From positions 59,050 through 123,049 of the forward strand of contig CACWLD010000007.1 in NCBI GenBank assembly GCA_902761655.1: a DNA stretch of 64,000 bases, written 5' to 3'. Each line of letters opens with the position of its first letter. Position 1 is the first letter of the stretch. Made by a program: the position numbers and the translations under genes. The stretch comes from an uncultured Bacteroidia bacterium (GTDB lineage Bacteria; Bacteroidota; Bacteroidia; Bacteroidales; UBA932). This document shows positions 54,485-63,734 of this stretch, piece by piece. The notes beneath the pieces were generated by a model. The model was given only the letters and a program-made list of their open reading frames with translations, was not told the origin of the DNA and ran no database searches.

Positions 54485-55888
54485 TTATATGTCCATTGAG
54501 TCAAGCTGGTCAAGGTCGTTCAGGGAGTTCCGCAGTTCGTCCTGGGTGTCTTCCTGAAGTTCTATGAGCGGCGCCGCCTCAAGTCTCTCTTTCTCTACGT
54601 TCTTCTCCGCCATCCTGCTTATGGACAGGATTATTCCAAAGGCAATGCTGAAGCACACGAAGGCCGACGTTCCGTAACTGATAAGGGGAAGCGTCTGTCC
54701 CGTGAGCACGCCAATGTCGCAGTTCACGGTGATGTGCATCATTGCCTGGGCGGTGATGAGCATACACAGGCCTGCCACGGCGCATTTTGCAAAGTGGTCG
54801 TTGCAGTTCCTGGCTATGATGGAGCCCCTGGCGAGCAGGCTGAGATACAGTATGAATATGATCAGTCCGCCAAACAGGAGGCCGTATTCCTCAATTATGA
54901 AACTGAATATATAGTCCTCGTAAATGACGGGAACCTTGTATTTCTGGGTGCTGCGTCCCGGGCCCTTTCCAAACAGGCCGCCTTCCTTTATGGCAATCTT
55001 GGCGCCGTATGGCTGGCGTATGCGGTCCAGGGCGGTCTGGTATTCCTTGGAACCCTTGTCCGCCGTGCGGATGATTTCCTCGTAGTCTATGGATTTGTCC
55101 AGCACGCGGCTTACGCCCGTGCCGATGCGCCTGAACAGCACCTTGGCGTCCGGATCGTTATGCTGGAGCCCGCTGCTCAGTTTGTAAAGGCCGAAGCATC
55201 CTGCAAGCATCACCCCGCAGAACAGGCCAGTGAGCACTATATGGAAGAAATTGATCCTTCCAAGCAGCATTGTCAGGAACATTATTCCCGCAAGGAACAG
55301 GGCGCTGGAGTTGCTGGCCGGCAGGGATGCCACCACAATTATGAGAGAGGGGAGTATCACGCAGATTATCTCCTGCCATATCTTGTTGCCCAGGAATTCC
55401 AGGCGGTTTATGTTGGACAGCCTGTCAAGCAGCTTGAACTCTCCGTTCTGGAGACGGTCTATGGCCCAGGCCAGATACATCACCATTGCCACTTTCACCA
55501 CCTCCAGGACGTGAACCTGGAAGCCGAAGACCTTGATGACGCGCCAGGCGTCGTTGATGCTTGCGGCCGATACAAGGGGCAGTTTTATGTGCAGGTCCAC
55601 GAAAGCCAGCAGGGCCAGCGACAGGGCGAAGCCCCATCTAGCCAGGGCCTTGAACAGCTTTATGGAGTTGACCCTGTAGCAGAGGAACACAAAGAACAGT
55701 CCCATTGCAATGGTTATGACCTGGTCCTTTACTATGTTCAGGCGGGTGTTGGATTCGGATGCCAGCTGGGAGGTGGCGGAGAACAGGCTCACCAGGGAGA
55801 TCATGCAAAGGAAGAGCATGATTGTCCATACCACCTTGTCTCCTCCCAGGCGGTCTATGAATGTAGTCTTTCCTTTGCTCTTTGCCAT
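54485..55888 (-). CDS. ftsW: Peptidoglycan glycosyltransferase FtsW
   Basis: SEDS-family polymerase that builds septal glycan strands with its partner transpeptidase. The 467-residue protein has about ten hydrophobic segments and the SEDS motifs KEGGLFGKGPGRSTQKYKVP and FIIEEYGLLFGGL, plus LISYGTSAFVCFSIAFGI near the end. The C-terminal 45 residues are acidic and cytoplasmic. Confidence 0.96.
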   Translation of the reverse strand: MAKSKGKTTFIDRLGGDKVVWTIMLFLCMISLVSLFSATSQLASESNTRLNIVKDQVITIAMGLFFVFLCYRVNSIKLFKALARWGFALSLALLAFVDLHIKLPLVSAASINDAWRVIKVFGFQVHVLEVVKVAMVMYLAWAIDRLQNGEFKLLDRLSNINRLEFLGNKIWQEIICVILPSLIIVVASLPASNSSALFLAGIMFLTMLLGRINFFHIVLTGLFCGVMLAGCFGLYKLSSGLQHNDPDAKVLFRRIGTGVSRVLDKSIDYEEIIRTADKGSKEYQTALDRIRQPYGAKIAIKEGGLFGKGPGRSTQKYKVPVIYEDYIFSFIIEEYGLLFGGLIIFILYLSLLARGSIIARNCNDHFAKCAVAGLCMLITAQAMMHITVNCDIGVLTGQTLPLISYGTSAFVCFSIAFGIILSISRMAEKNVEKERLEAAPLIELQEDTQDELRNSLNDLDQLDSMDI

Positions 55889-55894
55889 AATGCG

Positions 55895-57235
55895 TTACAG
55901 GTTCCTTACCGCCTGCTTGAATTTCTCGCCGCGGTCTTCGTAGTTCTTGAACAGGTCGAAACTTGCGCAGCAGGGGCTCAGGAGAACCACGTCTCCGCTC
56001 TGCGCGAATTTGCTTGCAACCTTTACGGCCTCCTCGGCGGAGTGGGTGTCGGCCATATTTTCCTTGCCCACTATGCCCTCGAAGGCGGCGTGTATCTTAG
56101 CGTTGTCAATACCAAGGCATACTATTGCCTTGACTTTCTCCTTTACCAGATCCGTGAGGATGCTGTAGTCGTTGCCCTTGTCCTTTCCACCCACAATCCA
56201 TACAACGGGCTTCTTCTGGCACTCAAGGGCGTACCACGCTGAGTCTATGTTTGTTGCCTTGGAGTCGTTAATGTAAAGCACGTCCTTGATGCTCAGGACA
56301 GGCTCTAGCCTGTGTTCGATGGGAGCGAAGGTGGCAAGGCTGTTGCGGATGACCTCGTTCTCTATGTCCATTGCCTTGGCGGCAAGGGCCGCTGCCATTG
56401 AATTGTAAATGTTGTGCTTGCCGCCAAGGGCCAGCTCCTCCAGGAAGATCTCGCTCTCGTCCTGCTCGTAGCGGATGACCATACGGTCATCGCGCAGGAA
56501 GGCTCCCTGCTGCACTTCGCGCTCCTGGGTGAAGGGCAGCATCTTGGTCTGGAGGATGATCTTGTCCAGGTGGGCGATGGTTATGGCATCGTCGGAATCA
56601 AAGATGAAGCAGTCCTCCGGGCGCAGATTGCGGGTGATGCGGAACTTTGCCTTGACGTAGTTCTCCATATTGTGGTCGTACCTGTCAAGATGGTCCGGGG
56701 TGATGTTGGTGATGATGGCTATGTCCGGGCGGAAGTCATATACGTTGTCTAGCTGGAAACTGCTTATTTCCAGCACGTAATAGTCATAGTGCTCGGTAGC
56801 CACCTGGTAGGCGTAGCTCTTGCCTATGTTCCCTCCCAGACCCACGTTGAGGCCGGCCTGCTGAAGCAGGTAGTAAATGAGGGAAGTGGTGGTTGTCTTG
56901 CCGTTGGACCCGGTGATGCATATCTTCTTTGCCGTGTCGTAGCGTCCGGCAAACTCTATTTCCGATACTATGTGCGTGCCCTGCTGTTCCAGTTTAACGA
57001 CCATCGGGGCGGTCAGCGGGATGCCGGGGCTCTTTACAACCTCGTCGGCATTCAGAATCAGGGATTCGGTATGTCCGCCCTCTTCAAACGGGATGTCCCA
57101 TTTGCGAAGCTCTGCGGCATATTCTTCCTTGATCTTCCCGTTGTCGGACAGAAAGACATCGAAACCTTTGACTTTAGCCAGTACGGCGGCTCCTACGCCG
57201 CTCTCGGCACCTCCTAAAACAACTACTCTTGACAT
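55895..57235 (-). CDS. murD: UDP-N-acetylmuramoylalanine--D-glutamate ligase
   Basis: Adds D-glutamate to the stem peptide. The 446-residue protein has VVVLGGAESGVGAAVLAK at the start, the ATP loop CITGSNGKTTTTSLIYYLL, the Mur-family TNITPDHLDRYDH segment and the C-terminal LLSPCCASFDLFKNYEDRG. It lies 6 nt before ftsW. Confidence 0.97.
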   Translation of the reverse strand: MSRVVVLGGAESGVGAAVLAKVKGFDVFLSDNGKIKEEYAAELRKWDIPFEEGGHTESLILNADEVVKSPGIPLTAPMVVKLEQQGTHIVSEIEFAGRYDTAKKICITGSNGKTTTTSLIYYLLQQAGLNVGLGGNIGKSYAYQVATEHYDYYVLEISSFQLDNVYDFRPDIAIITNITPDHLDRYDHNMENYVKAKFRITRNLRPEDCFIFDSDDAITIAHLDKIILQTKMLPFTQEREVQQGAFLRDDRMVIRYEQDESEIFLEELALGGKHNIYNSMAAALAAKAMDIENEVIRNSLATFAPIEHRLEPVLSIKDVLYINDSKATNIDSAWYALECQKKPVVWIVGGKDKGNDYSILTDLVKEKVKAIVCLGIDNAKIHAAFEGIVGKENMADTHSAEEAVKVASKFAQSGDVVLLSPCCASFDLFKNYEDRGEKFKQAVRNL

Positions 57236-57240
57236 AAATC

Positions 57241-58392
57241 TTATCTAAGTTTCAGTAACGCCAGTGTGGAAACGGCCAGTATGATTCCTACAATCCAGAA
57301 TCTGCTGACTATCTTTGGTTCAGGCAATCCTTTTTTCTGGAAATGGTGGTGGATAGGGGCCATCAGGAAGTACCTGCGGCCTTCTCCGTATTTCTTCTTT
57401 GTGCGGCGGAAATATGTCCTCTGGATAATCACGGAGGCGCTTTCCACCACGAATATTCCGCAAAGCAGCGGGAGCAGCAGCTCTTTTCTGATGAGGACCG
57501 CGCTCACGCCTATGATACCTCCAATGGTAAGGCTTCCGGTGTCGCCCATAAATACCTGGGCGGGGAAGGAATTGTACCATAGGAATCCCATCAGCGCCCC
57601 CACGAACGCTGCCATAAATATGGCCACCTCGCCGGCCCCGGGGATGTACATAATGTTCAGGTAGGCGGTGTCAATCACGTTGCCGCTGAGCCAGGCAAGG
57701 ACGCCTATCACCACGCCAACTATGGCGGTGGTGCCGGCGGCCAGGCCGTCCATTCCGTCAGTGAGGTTGGTGCCGTTGGAGCAGGCAACGATCACCACCA
57801 CAATGAGTATCACGTAGATGGCCCAGGTGCAGTACACGCCCAGCTGGCCCCTAAAAGGGGAGAGCCAGGAGTAGTCGAACTCGTGGGCCTTTACAAACGG
57901 TATTGTGGTTACGAGCTTGTCGGAAAGGATTCCGGGATGGAGGCACATTATGAGCGCTATCACAAATCCCAGGCTTATCTGCCCTATGAGTTTCTTGCGC
58001 TCGCTCAGGCCGTTCTTGTTTTTCTTGAATACCTTGATGTAGTCGTCCGCAAAGCCAAGGGCGCCGCACCATACGGTGGTGAGGATGAGCAGCAGGTTGT
58101 AGATGTTGGTCAGGTCTCCAACCAGCAGGACGGAGGCCAGGACGGACACTATAATGATGATTCCTCCCATAGTGGGAGTGCCTTTCTTCTCCATCTGCCC
58201 CTGAAGGCCAAGGTCGCGGATGGTTTCTCCAATCTGGTGTTTCTGGAGGATCCCGATAATCTTCTTGCCCGCGAACAGGGCTACCAGCAGGCTTATCATA
58301 CTGGCAAGGATGGCCCTGAAGGTCAGGTAATTCATCAGTCTGTGACCCGGGAAATCGTAGTCTTGGAGGAGTTGGAAAAGATGGTAGATCAT
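57241..58392 (-). CDS. mraY: Phospho-N-acetylmuramoyl-pentapeptide transferase
   Basis: Polytopic enzyme that makes lipid I on undecaprenyl phosphate. The 383-residue protein has about ten TM segments, KKGTPTMGGIIIIVSVLAS (first conserved loop), the catalytic Asp pair in LGFADDYIKVFKKN, the NLTDGMDGLAAGTTA loop and the MAPIHHHFQKKG motif. Confidence 0.97.
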   Translation of the reverse strand: MIYHLFQLLQDYDFPGHRLMNYLTFRAILASMISLLVALFAGKKIIGILQKHQIGETIRDLGLQGQMEKKGTPTMGGIIIIVSVLASVLLVGDLTNIYNLLLILTTVWCGALGFADDYIKVFKKNKNGLSERKKLIGQISLGFVIALIMCLHPGILSDKLVTTIPFVKAHEFDYSWLSPFRGQLGVYCTWAIYVILIVVVIVACSNGTNLTDGMDGLAAGTTAIVGVVIGVLAWLSGNVIDTAYLNIMYIPGAGEVAIFMAAFVGALMGFLWYNSFPAQVFMGDTGSLTIGGIIGVSAVLIRKELLLPLLCGIFVVESASVIIQRTYFRRTKKKYGEGRRYFLMAPIHHHFQKKGLPEPKIVSRFWIVGIILAVSTLALLKLR

Positions 58393-58401
58393 AAGGATGG
58401 T

Positions 58402-59808
58402 TTAGTTTAGCATAGTCTTGAACACTTCCGCCACAACTTCTCTCTCGTCAAAGTGGCGGTGTTCGGTTCCAATAATCTGATATGTCTCGTGGCCCTTGCC
58501 TGCAAGCAGGATGGTGGCTCCGTCGTTGGCAGTGATGATGGCGGTGCGGATGGCTTCGCGCCTGTCGGCTATGAAGATGGCCTTGCGCAGCCCTTCGCCG
58601 CCGAATCCCTTGCGGATGTCCTCAAGGATGTCCTCCGTGCGCTCCGTGCGGCTGTTGTCGGATGTGACTATTATCCTGTCCGCGAAGGCTTCGGCAACCT
58701 TGGCCATCTCAGGACGCTTTGTGCGGTCGCGGTCGCCGCCGCAGCCGAACAGGCAGACGAGCTGTTTTTCAGGGGCTATCTCGCGCAGGGTCTTGAGGAC
58801 GTTCTCCATTGCGTCAGGGGTGTGGGCGTAGTCTATCACCACGGAAAGGCCCCTAGGACCGCGGAGGTTCTCAAGGCGTCCCGGAGCGGATTCCAGTTTG
58901 CTCAGGGCCACAAGGGTCTCGTCCTTGCCTGCTCCAAGGCATCTTGCCGCAGAGTAGATTGCAAGGATGTTATATGCGTTGTGCTGGCCAATGAGGCGGG
59001 TCCAGGTCTCGGTGCCGTCAATCTTCAGGAGCATTCCCTCGAAGCTTTCCTCAAGGATGCGGCAGGTGTGGTCCGCCATATTGCGGCAGGAGTATGTCAC
59101 AACCTTTGCGGCGGTGTTCTGCACCATTACCATTCCGTTGCGGTCGTCAATGTTTATAAGGGCGAAGGCGTCGGAAGGGAGGGAGTCAAAGAAAAGCTTC
59201 TTGCACCTGAGGTACTCCGCAAAGGTTCCGTGGTAGTCCAGGTGGTCGTGGGTGAGGTTGGAGAAGATTCCAAGCTTGAAATGGAGCCCGGCAACCCTGT
59301 CCTGCTCCACGCCTATGGAGCTGACTTCCATAAAGCAGTATTCGCATCCCTGGTCGTTCATCTCCTTGAGGAGACGGTTTATGGTTATGGGGTCCGCGGT
59401 GGTGTTCTCGGTCTCGCTGCGCTTGCGGCCGACATAGTTGGCAATGGTCGAGAGCAGGCCGCAGTTGTATCCCAGACCCATAAACAGGTTGTAAAGCAGG
59501 GTGACGGTGGTGGTTTTGCCGTTTGTGCCGGTGATTCCCACAAGGGAGAGCTTCTCTGACGGATGGCCATAGAAGTTTGCGGCACAAAGGGCAAGGTCCC
59601 TGCGGCTTGCGGAGACTATTGCACTGGCCCCGGCGGCGCGCGCGGAGTCTATGTAGTCGTGGCCGTCGCGGTCGTGGCCCTTGACGGCGAAGAACGCCGC
59701 GCCGGCCGCCGCCTTGCGCGAATCGCTTACTATTGCGTCAATCTGTGTTTCAGGCGTGCCGTAAAGTATCTTGGCATCGGTGCCTTTTATGATGTCCTGG
59801 AGTTTCAT
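58402..59808 (-). CDS. murE: UDP-MurNAc-L-Ala-D-Glu ligase MurE (third-residue adding)
   Basis: Adds the third amino acid of the stem peptide. The 468-residue protein has the ATP loop GITGTNGKTTTVTLLYNLF, NLTHDHLDYHGTFAEYL and the C-terminal end motif LLAGKGHETYQ. The sequence SDNSRTERTEDILEDI occupies the residue-selecting loop; a DNPR there marks meso-diaminopimelate enzymes, and the DNSR variant here is close, so diaminopimelate is likely. It overlaps ftsI by 4 nt. Confidence 0.96.
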   Translation of the reverse strand: MKLQDIIKGTDAKILYGTPETQIDAIVSDSRKAAAGAAFFAVKGHDRDGHDYIDSARAAGASAIVSASRRDLALCAANFYGHPSEKLSLVGITGTNGKTTTVTLLYNLFMGLGYNCGLLSTIANYVGRKRSETENTTADPITINRLLKEMNDQGCEYCFMEVSSIGVEQDRVAGLHFKLGIFSNLTHDHLDYHGTFAEYLRCKKLFFDSLPSDAFALINIDDRNGMVMVQNTAAKVVTYSCRNMADHTCRILEESFEGMLLKIDGTETWTRLIGQHNAYNILAIYSAARCLGAGKDETLVALSKLESAPGRLENLRGPRGLSVVIDYAHTPDAMENVLKTLREIAPEKQLVCLFGCGGDRDRTKRPEMAKVAEAFADRIIVTSDNSRTERTEDILEDIRKGFGGEGLRKAIFIADRREAIRTAIITANDGATILLAGKGHETYQIIGTEHRHFDEREVVAEVFKTMLN

Positions 59809-61859
59809 TTCAGTGTAATGGTTACTTTATTGCCCTCGTTTACCTGGGAAACCACGTGGCCGTATCCGGAGTAGGAGCATACGTATCCGGCATTTTCCAG
59901 CACGAACAGCGCGTCCTTGAGGCCCAGTCCCGTAACATCCGGGACCTTGCCTTCCTCGACCGCCGGAAGCTGCGCCTTCATCTCAGGCATCTTTCCGGAG
60001 CGGCTGACCTGCTCTTCCCATATGGGGTCCATAGCATATATATAGTCCGCAATCTCCCTTACCACCGCGGCCGGCTTTGTTCCTCCGTAGGTGTTGGCGT
60101 AGGTGAGGTTGCTGTAAACGACCGTTATGATTGTGTATTTGGGGTCTTCGGCCGGGAAGAAGCCCACGAAGGTTCCCTGGTGCTTCTTGAGGCCGCCCTT
60201 TTCGTATCCACCGCCGTTCAGGGCAACCCTGGCGGTTCCTGTCTTTCCGGCAAAGGAGTAGTTCTTGTTCTTGAGCCTGCTTCCCGTACCGTGGTCATAC
60301 TCTACGACGGCCCTCAGGGCGCGGGTTATGGTGTCGGCGGTGGCCTTTGAGCAGATGGAGGCGTTGAGCACGCTGGGACCCATCTTCTCAACTACTACGC
60401 CGCCTTCCTCGATGTCCTCCACCAGGTACGGCTTCATCATCCTGCCCTTGTTCGCAATGGCGTTGTAGAAGGTTACTATGTGCAGGGGAGTCTCTGAAAT
60501 GGAGTAGCCGATGGCCACTGAGGCCAGGTCCGTGCCACTCCAGGCGGCGGACTTGGGGTCGGGGACGTTGGGCTTGGCCAGGCCTTCCAGGTCAAAGTCG
60601 AAAGCCTCTCCAAGCTTGTACATATAGATCTTGTCTATGTAGGACTGCGGGTTGTCGCGGTAGTTGTCGGACGCCAGTTTCCTGAAAACGTAGTTGGAGG
60701 AAATGGAGAAGCCCTCCACCAGGCTTATGACATTGCTGTGGGAGCGGGCCTCGTAGCTGGTAATATAGTGGTCCTGCGCAAAAGGAGGGAACAGTCCGTG
60801 GTTGGTGGGGAGGGTCTCGTCAAGGCTCTTGACCTTGCCGTCCTCAAGGTTGGACATAAGGTTGACCGCCTTGAATACGGAACCCGGCTCTCCCAGCCTG
60901 CCAATGGCAAGGTTCATAGATTCCTCCATCTTGAGCGATACGGAATCCCGCAGGAGATTGACCATCGCGCGAATCGCCCCTGTCTTGACTTCCATCACAA
61001 TGGTGCAGCCGCCTTCCAGTTCCGGGTCTTCCTCTATCTGGGAGCGCAGCGCCCTTTCAGCAACGTCCTGGATGTCTATGTTCAGCGTGGTGCGCACATC
61101 CTGCCCGTCCTTGGCAAGCCTGTACTCCTGGGCGTAGTCCCGTACGCGGCCAAGGTCAGTGGTGCGCATATATTCCACGCCCTCCTCTCCGTGGAGGATG
61201 TGATCGTAGCGGCCCTCAATTCCTACGCGGCTGTTGCGCACGCTCTCGTTGCGGCGCACGAAACCCACGGTCCTCCTGGCCAGCGTGCCGTATGGATATT
61301 TACGGACGATGTATTTCTCGTCGTCGATGAGTCCGCCCGCGTAGCGCCCCTCGTTGTAAAGGGGCAGCGCCGCTATGCGGCGATAGGTGCCTTCGTCGAC
61401 GCCCCTGCATATGTTCACGTACTTGCGCCCCTGGGCCCTGCCGTTGCGGATGAGGTTGTAGTAGTCCGCGGCGCTCTTGTCGCCAAGGATCTCGGACAGG
61501 CCTTTGGCCAGTTCGTTTGCCTTGGCCAGCCATTCCTTCTCCCTTTCAGCGCCGTCTTCCATCTGCGCGTATGCGTCCTTCCGGACGGTGCAGTCCATAT
61601 AAAGGTCGTAGCAGGTGAAGGACATTGCCAGTACGCGGCCGTCGGAAGCCAGGATGGATCCTCGCTTTGGCTCTATGGGCACTTCTGTAGAAGAAGGGGT
61701 AAGCATTGACTCAACCACCGGGTCCGGCTTGAAGACAAAGATCAAGTATACCAGACGGACGATCAGCCCCACTGAAATGAGGAGGAACAACAGGTAGAAC
61801 CAGTGCAGGCCGCGGCCTACGCTGTCCCTTTTCTTCTTTGTTATCTTTACCTCCTCCAT
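59805..61859 (-). CDS. ftsI: Penicillin-binding protein 3 / FtsI with C-terminal PASTA domain
   Basis: Septal transpeptidase that cross-links peptidoglycan. The 684-residue protein has one TM (about 20-44), a dimerisation domain, and the transpeptidase motifs SVFK (in GEPGSVFKAVNLM), SSN (FSISSNYVFRKL) and KTG (FAGKTGTARVAL). A single PASTA domain (VPDVTGLGLKDALFVLENAG) ends the protein, the usual Bacteroidetes form. Confidence 0.96.
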   Translation of the reverse strand: MEEVKITKKKRDSVGRGLHWFYLLFLLISVGLIVRLVYLIFVFKPDPVVESMLTPSSTEVPIEPKRGSILASDGRVLAMSFTCYDLYMDCTVRKDAYAQMEDGAEREKEWLAKANELAKGLSEILGDKSAADYYNLIRNGRAQGRKYVNICRGVDEGTYRRIAALPLYNEGRYAGGLIDDEKYIVRKYPYGTLARRTVGFVRRNESVRNSRVGIEGRYDHILHGEEGVEYMRTTDLGRVRDYAQEYRLAKDGQDVRTTLNIDIQDVAERALRSQIEEDPELEGGCTIVMEVKTGAIRAMVNLLRDSVSLKMEESMNLAIGRLGEPGSVFKAVNLMSNLEDGKVKSLDETLPTNHGLFPPFAQDHYITSYEARSHSNVISLVEGFSISSNYVFRKLASDNYRDNPQSYIDKIYMYKLGEAFDFDLEGLAKPNVPDPKSAAWSGTDLASVAIGYSISETPLHIVTFYNAIANKGRMMKPYLVEDIEEGGVVVEKMGPSVLNASICSKATADTITRALRAVVEYDHGTGSRLKNKNYSFAGKTGTARVALNGGGYEKGGLKKHQGTFVGFFPAEDPKYTIITVVYSNLTYANTYGGTKPAAVVREIADYIYAMDPIWEEQVSRSGKMPEMKAQLPAVEEGKVPDVTGLGLKDALFVLENAGYVCSYSGYGHVVSQVNEGNKVTITLK

Positions 61860-61874
61860 ATCCGTTGTTCCGTC

Positions 61875-61895
61875 ATCCCCGGCTTGTCCGGGGAT
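61875..61895. repeat. REP-like hairpin between ftsL-like and ftsI genes
   Basis: ATCCCCGG and CCGGGGAT are perfect 8-bp arms around CTTGT, preceded by GTC. It directly abuts the stop codon of the FtsL-like gene and occupies most of the 36-nt gap. The pattern resembles dispersed palindromic repeats found in many bacterial genomes. Confidence 0.6.
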
Positions 61896-62252
61896 CTATT
61901 TCAATATCTTCGCAGGTTTTACCGGCTCCGCCACATCCGAGCCCTGCTCCTGCAGAAGCGTGGAAACCGTGCTCCTGCGGTTGAGGGTTATAAGCTCGAA
62001 TGTCTTCTGGGAGTTGAGCCTTTCCAGTTCCTGAAGGGTGAGCTTGTTCTGCTCTACCTTGCCAAGGGTGCTGTCCACCATAAGGCTGAACAGGATGGAA
62101 AGGGCGAACAGCAGGAACGTATAGGCTATCTGCGGGAAGAATTTGTTCACGTTGAGCCTCAGGAGGAGTTCTCCGCGAAGTATGGCCAACAGGGAGTTCT
62201 TTATGAACTTCCCGACGTCGGACAATCTGAATCTCTTCTTCTGCTGATCCAT
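61896..62252 (-). CDS. FtsL-like divisome protein
   Basis: A 118-residue bitopic protein: a basic cytoplasmic stretch (1-40), one TM (about 44-64, AYTFLLFALSILFSLMVDST), then a short leucine-rich coiled-coil-like region (KLTLQELERLNSQKTFELITL). Size, topology and location between rsmH and ftsI fit FtsL, which pairs with FtsB and FtsQ at the septum. Sequence identity to distant FtsL is low, so the call rests on topology and synteny. Confidence 0.88.
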   Translation of the reverse strand: MDQQKKRFRLSDVGKFIKNSLLAILRGELLLRLNVNKFFPQIAYTFLLFALSILFSLMVDSTLGKVEQNKLTLQELERLNSQKTFELITLNRRSTVSTLLQEQGSDVAEPVKPAKILK

Positions 62253-62254
62253 CT

Positions 62255-63154
62255 CTATGCTTTCTCCGCTATTCTCAGTTTCGCGCTTCTGGCGCGTGTG
62301 TTTGTCTGTATCTCATCTTCAGAAGGCAGGATGGGCTTGCGGTTCACGGCCTTCAGCGGGCTTGCGTTGTTTCCGTACATATCCCTTTGCTCGTTGCCTT
62401 CTATGTTTCCTGTCTTTATGAAGTTCTTGACCATCCGGTCCTCCAGGGAGTGGTAGGTTATCACCACCAGCTTCCCGCCCTGCTTCAGGCTTTCAGCCGC
62501 TCCTTGCAGGAACTTCTCAAGGGAGCGCATCTCCTCGTTCACTTCTATCCTCAGCGCCTGGTACAGCTTTGCAAGCCATTTGTGGTCCGCATAGGGCGGC
62601 AGGGCGCTCTCTACGGCCTTGTTCAGCTCGCCGGTGGTGAGGATCTGCGATTGCTTGCGCGCTGCGTCGATGAGCTTTGCCACCCTGCCAGGGTTCTCCA
62701 GTTCGCCGTAAAGCCTGAAGATTTCCTCCAGTTTCTCTACGGGGTAGTCGTTGACCACGTCTGCCGCGGTGCGCTCTCCTTCCGCGTTCATCCGCATATC
62801 CAGTTTTGAGTCGAAGCGGAAGGAGAAACCTCTTTCCTGCGTGTCGAACTGGTGGGATGACACTCCAAGGTCCGCCAGTATTCCGTCAAACTCCACCCCG
62901 TGCAGCAAGGCAAAATTGTGGATGAAGCGGAAGTTGTTGTGTATCAAGGTGAGCCGTTTGTCCTTTGGGGCATTCTCCAGGGCATCTGCGTCCCTGTCGA
63001 AAGCCAGGAGCCTTCCCTTGCGGGACAGCCTGGACAGGATCAGGGCGCTGTGGCCTCCGCCTCCGAAGGTGGCATCGGCGTATACGCCGGACGCATCGCC
63101 TATCAAGGCGCTTACGCTTTCTTCTAGAAGGACTGGATTGTGGTATTCAGACAT
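62255..63154 (-). CDS. rsmH: 16S rRNA (cytosine-1402-N4)-methyltransferase
   Basis: Methylates C1402 in the decoding centre. The 299-residue protein has YHNPVLLEESVSALIGDASG at the start, the SAM site YADATFGGGGHSALILSRL, ILADLGVSSHQFDTQERGFS, and TYHSLEDRMVKNFIK near 230. It is second in the dcw run. Confidence 0.97.
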   Translation of the reverse strand: MSEYHNPVLLEESVSALIGDASGVYADATFGGGGHSALILSRLSRKGRLLAFDRDADALENAPKDKRLTLIHNNFRFIHNFALLHGVEFDGILADLGVSSHQFDTQERGFSFRFDSKLDMRMNAEGERTAADVVNDYPVEKLEEIFRLYGELENPGRVAKLIDAARKQSQILTTGELNKAVESALPPYADHKWLAKLYQALRIEVNEEMRSLEKFLQGAAESLKQGGKLVVITYHSLEDRMVKNFIKTGNIEGNEQRDMYGNNASPLKAVNRKPILPSEDEIQTNTRARSAKLRIAEKA

Positions 63155-63169
63155 TGCTCCGGCCTCCCG

Positions 63170-63622
63170 CTATCTCTGTTCGGATAGTTTCCCGGCTATT
63201 GCAATGTATTCTTCGTTGGAAATCTGACTTGCCTCGTAAAGGTCCTTGGCCCAGATTTCTATCTTGTAGTCATTGCCGCAGAAAACTACTTCCTTGGTTA
63301 TCCCTATTGCTTCGAGCAGCTTTTTGGAGATAGAAATTCGGCCGAATTTAGGATCGGGCTCCACTACGGACCGGTTTCTCATATACTCTCTCCAGAACTT
63401 GGCGTGCTCGGCGTTGAAGAAATTCAGTTTGGACTTTACCTCTGCGGACTGTCTTTCCCACTCTTCGAATGGGTACATTTCCAGGCAGGGTGCAAAAATG
63501 TCTTTCTTCACGACAAACCGTACATCGCCACCTTCAGGCAGGATATTCTTGAATGCAGAAGGCATTACCAGACGGCCTTTGTCGTCCAGTTTGCAAGAGT
63601 ATTCGCCAATGAAAGTGAGCAT
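63170..63622 (-). CDS. mraZ: Transcriptional regulator MraZ
   Basis: AbrB-like DNA-binding protein that represses the dcw operon in other bacteria. The 150-residue protein contains two MraZ repeats: FIGEYSCKLDDKGRLVMPSAF at the N-terminus and DPKFGRISISKKLLEAIGI in the second half. It is first in the operon. Confidence 0.95.
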   Translation of the reverse strand: MLTFIGEYSCKLDDKGRLVMPSAFKNILPEGGDVRFVVKKDIFAPCLEMYPFEEWERQSAEVKSKLNFFNAEHAKFWREYMRNRSVVEPDPKFGRISISKKLLEAIGITKEVVFCGNDYKIEIWAKDLYEASQISNEEYIAIAGKLSEQR

Positions 63623-63645
63623 ATCTGTATACGTTTCGTAGTGTG

Positions 63646-63678
63646 CAAAATTATAAATAATTTTCCATTTTCTTCCAA
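63646..63678 (-). promoter_or_regulatory. Promoter of mraZ and the dcw operon
   Basis: Minus-strand -7 box TAATTTTG (63646-63653) with TTGG (63675-63678) 21 nt upstream. Further upstream, ATTTGGG occurs twice as a direct repeat at 63715-63721 and 63728-63734 (13-bp period). MraZ binds TGGG-containing direct repeats in E. coli, but there with a 10-bp period. Confidence 0.5.
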
Positions 63679-63734
63679 TACTTTACATTTTTTTCCACAA
63701 AGTTGTTAACACCACCCAAATCCCCCTCCCAAAT

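Noticed and set aside
54734-56242. Plus-strand open frame of 502 codons opposite ftsW and murD
   Set aside because: Crosses two certain genes on the other strand; composition typical of an antisense shadow.
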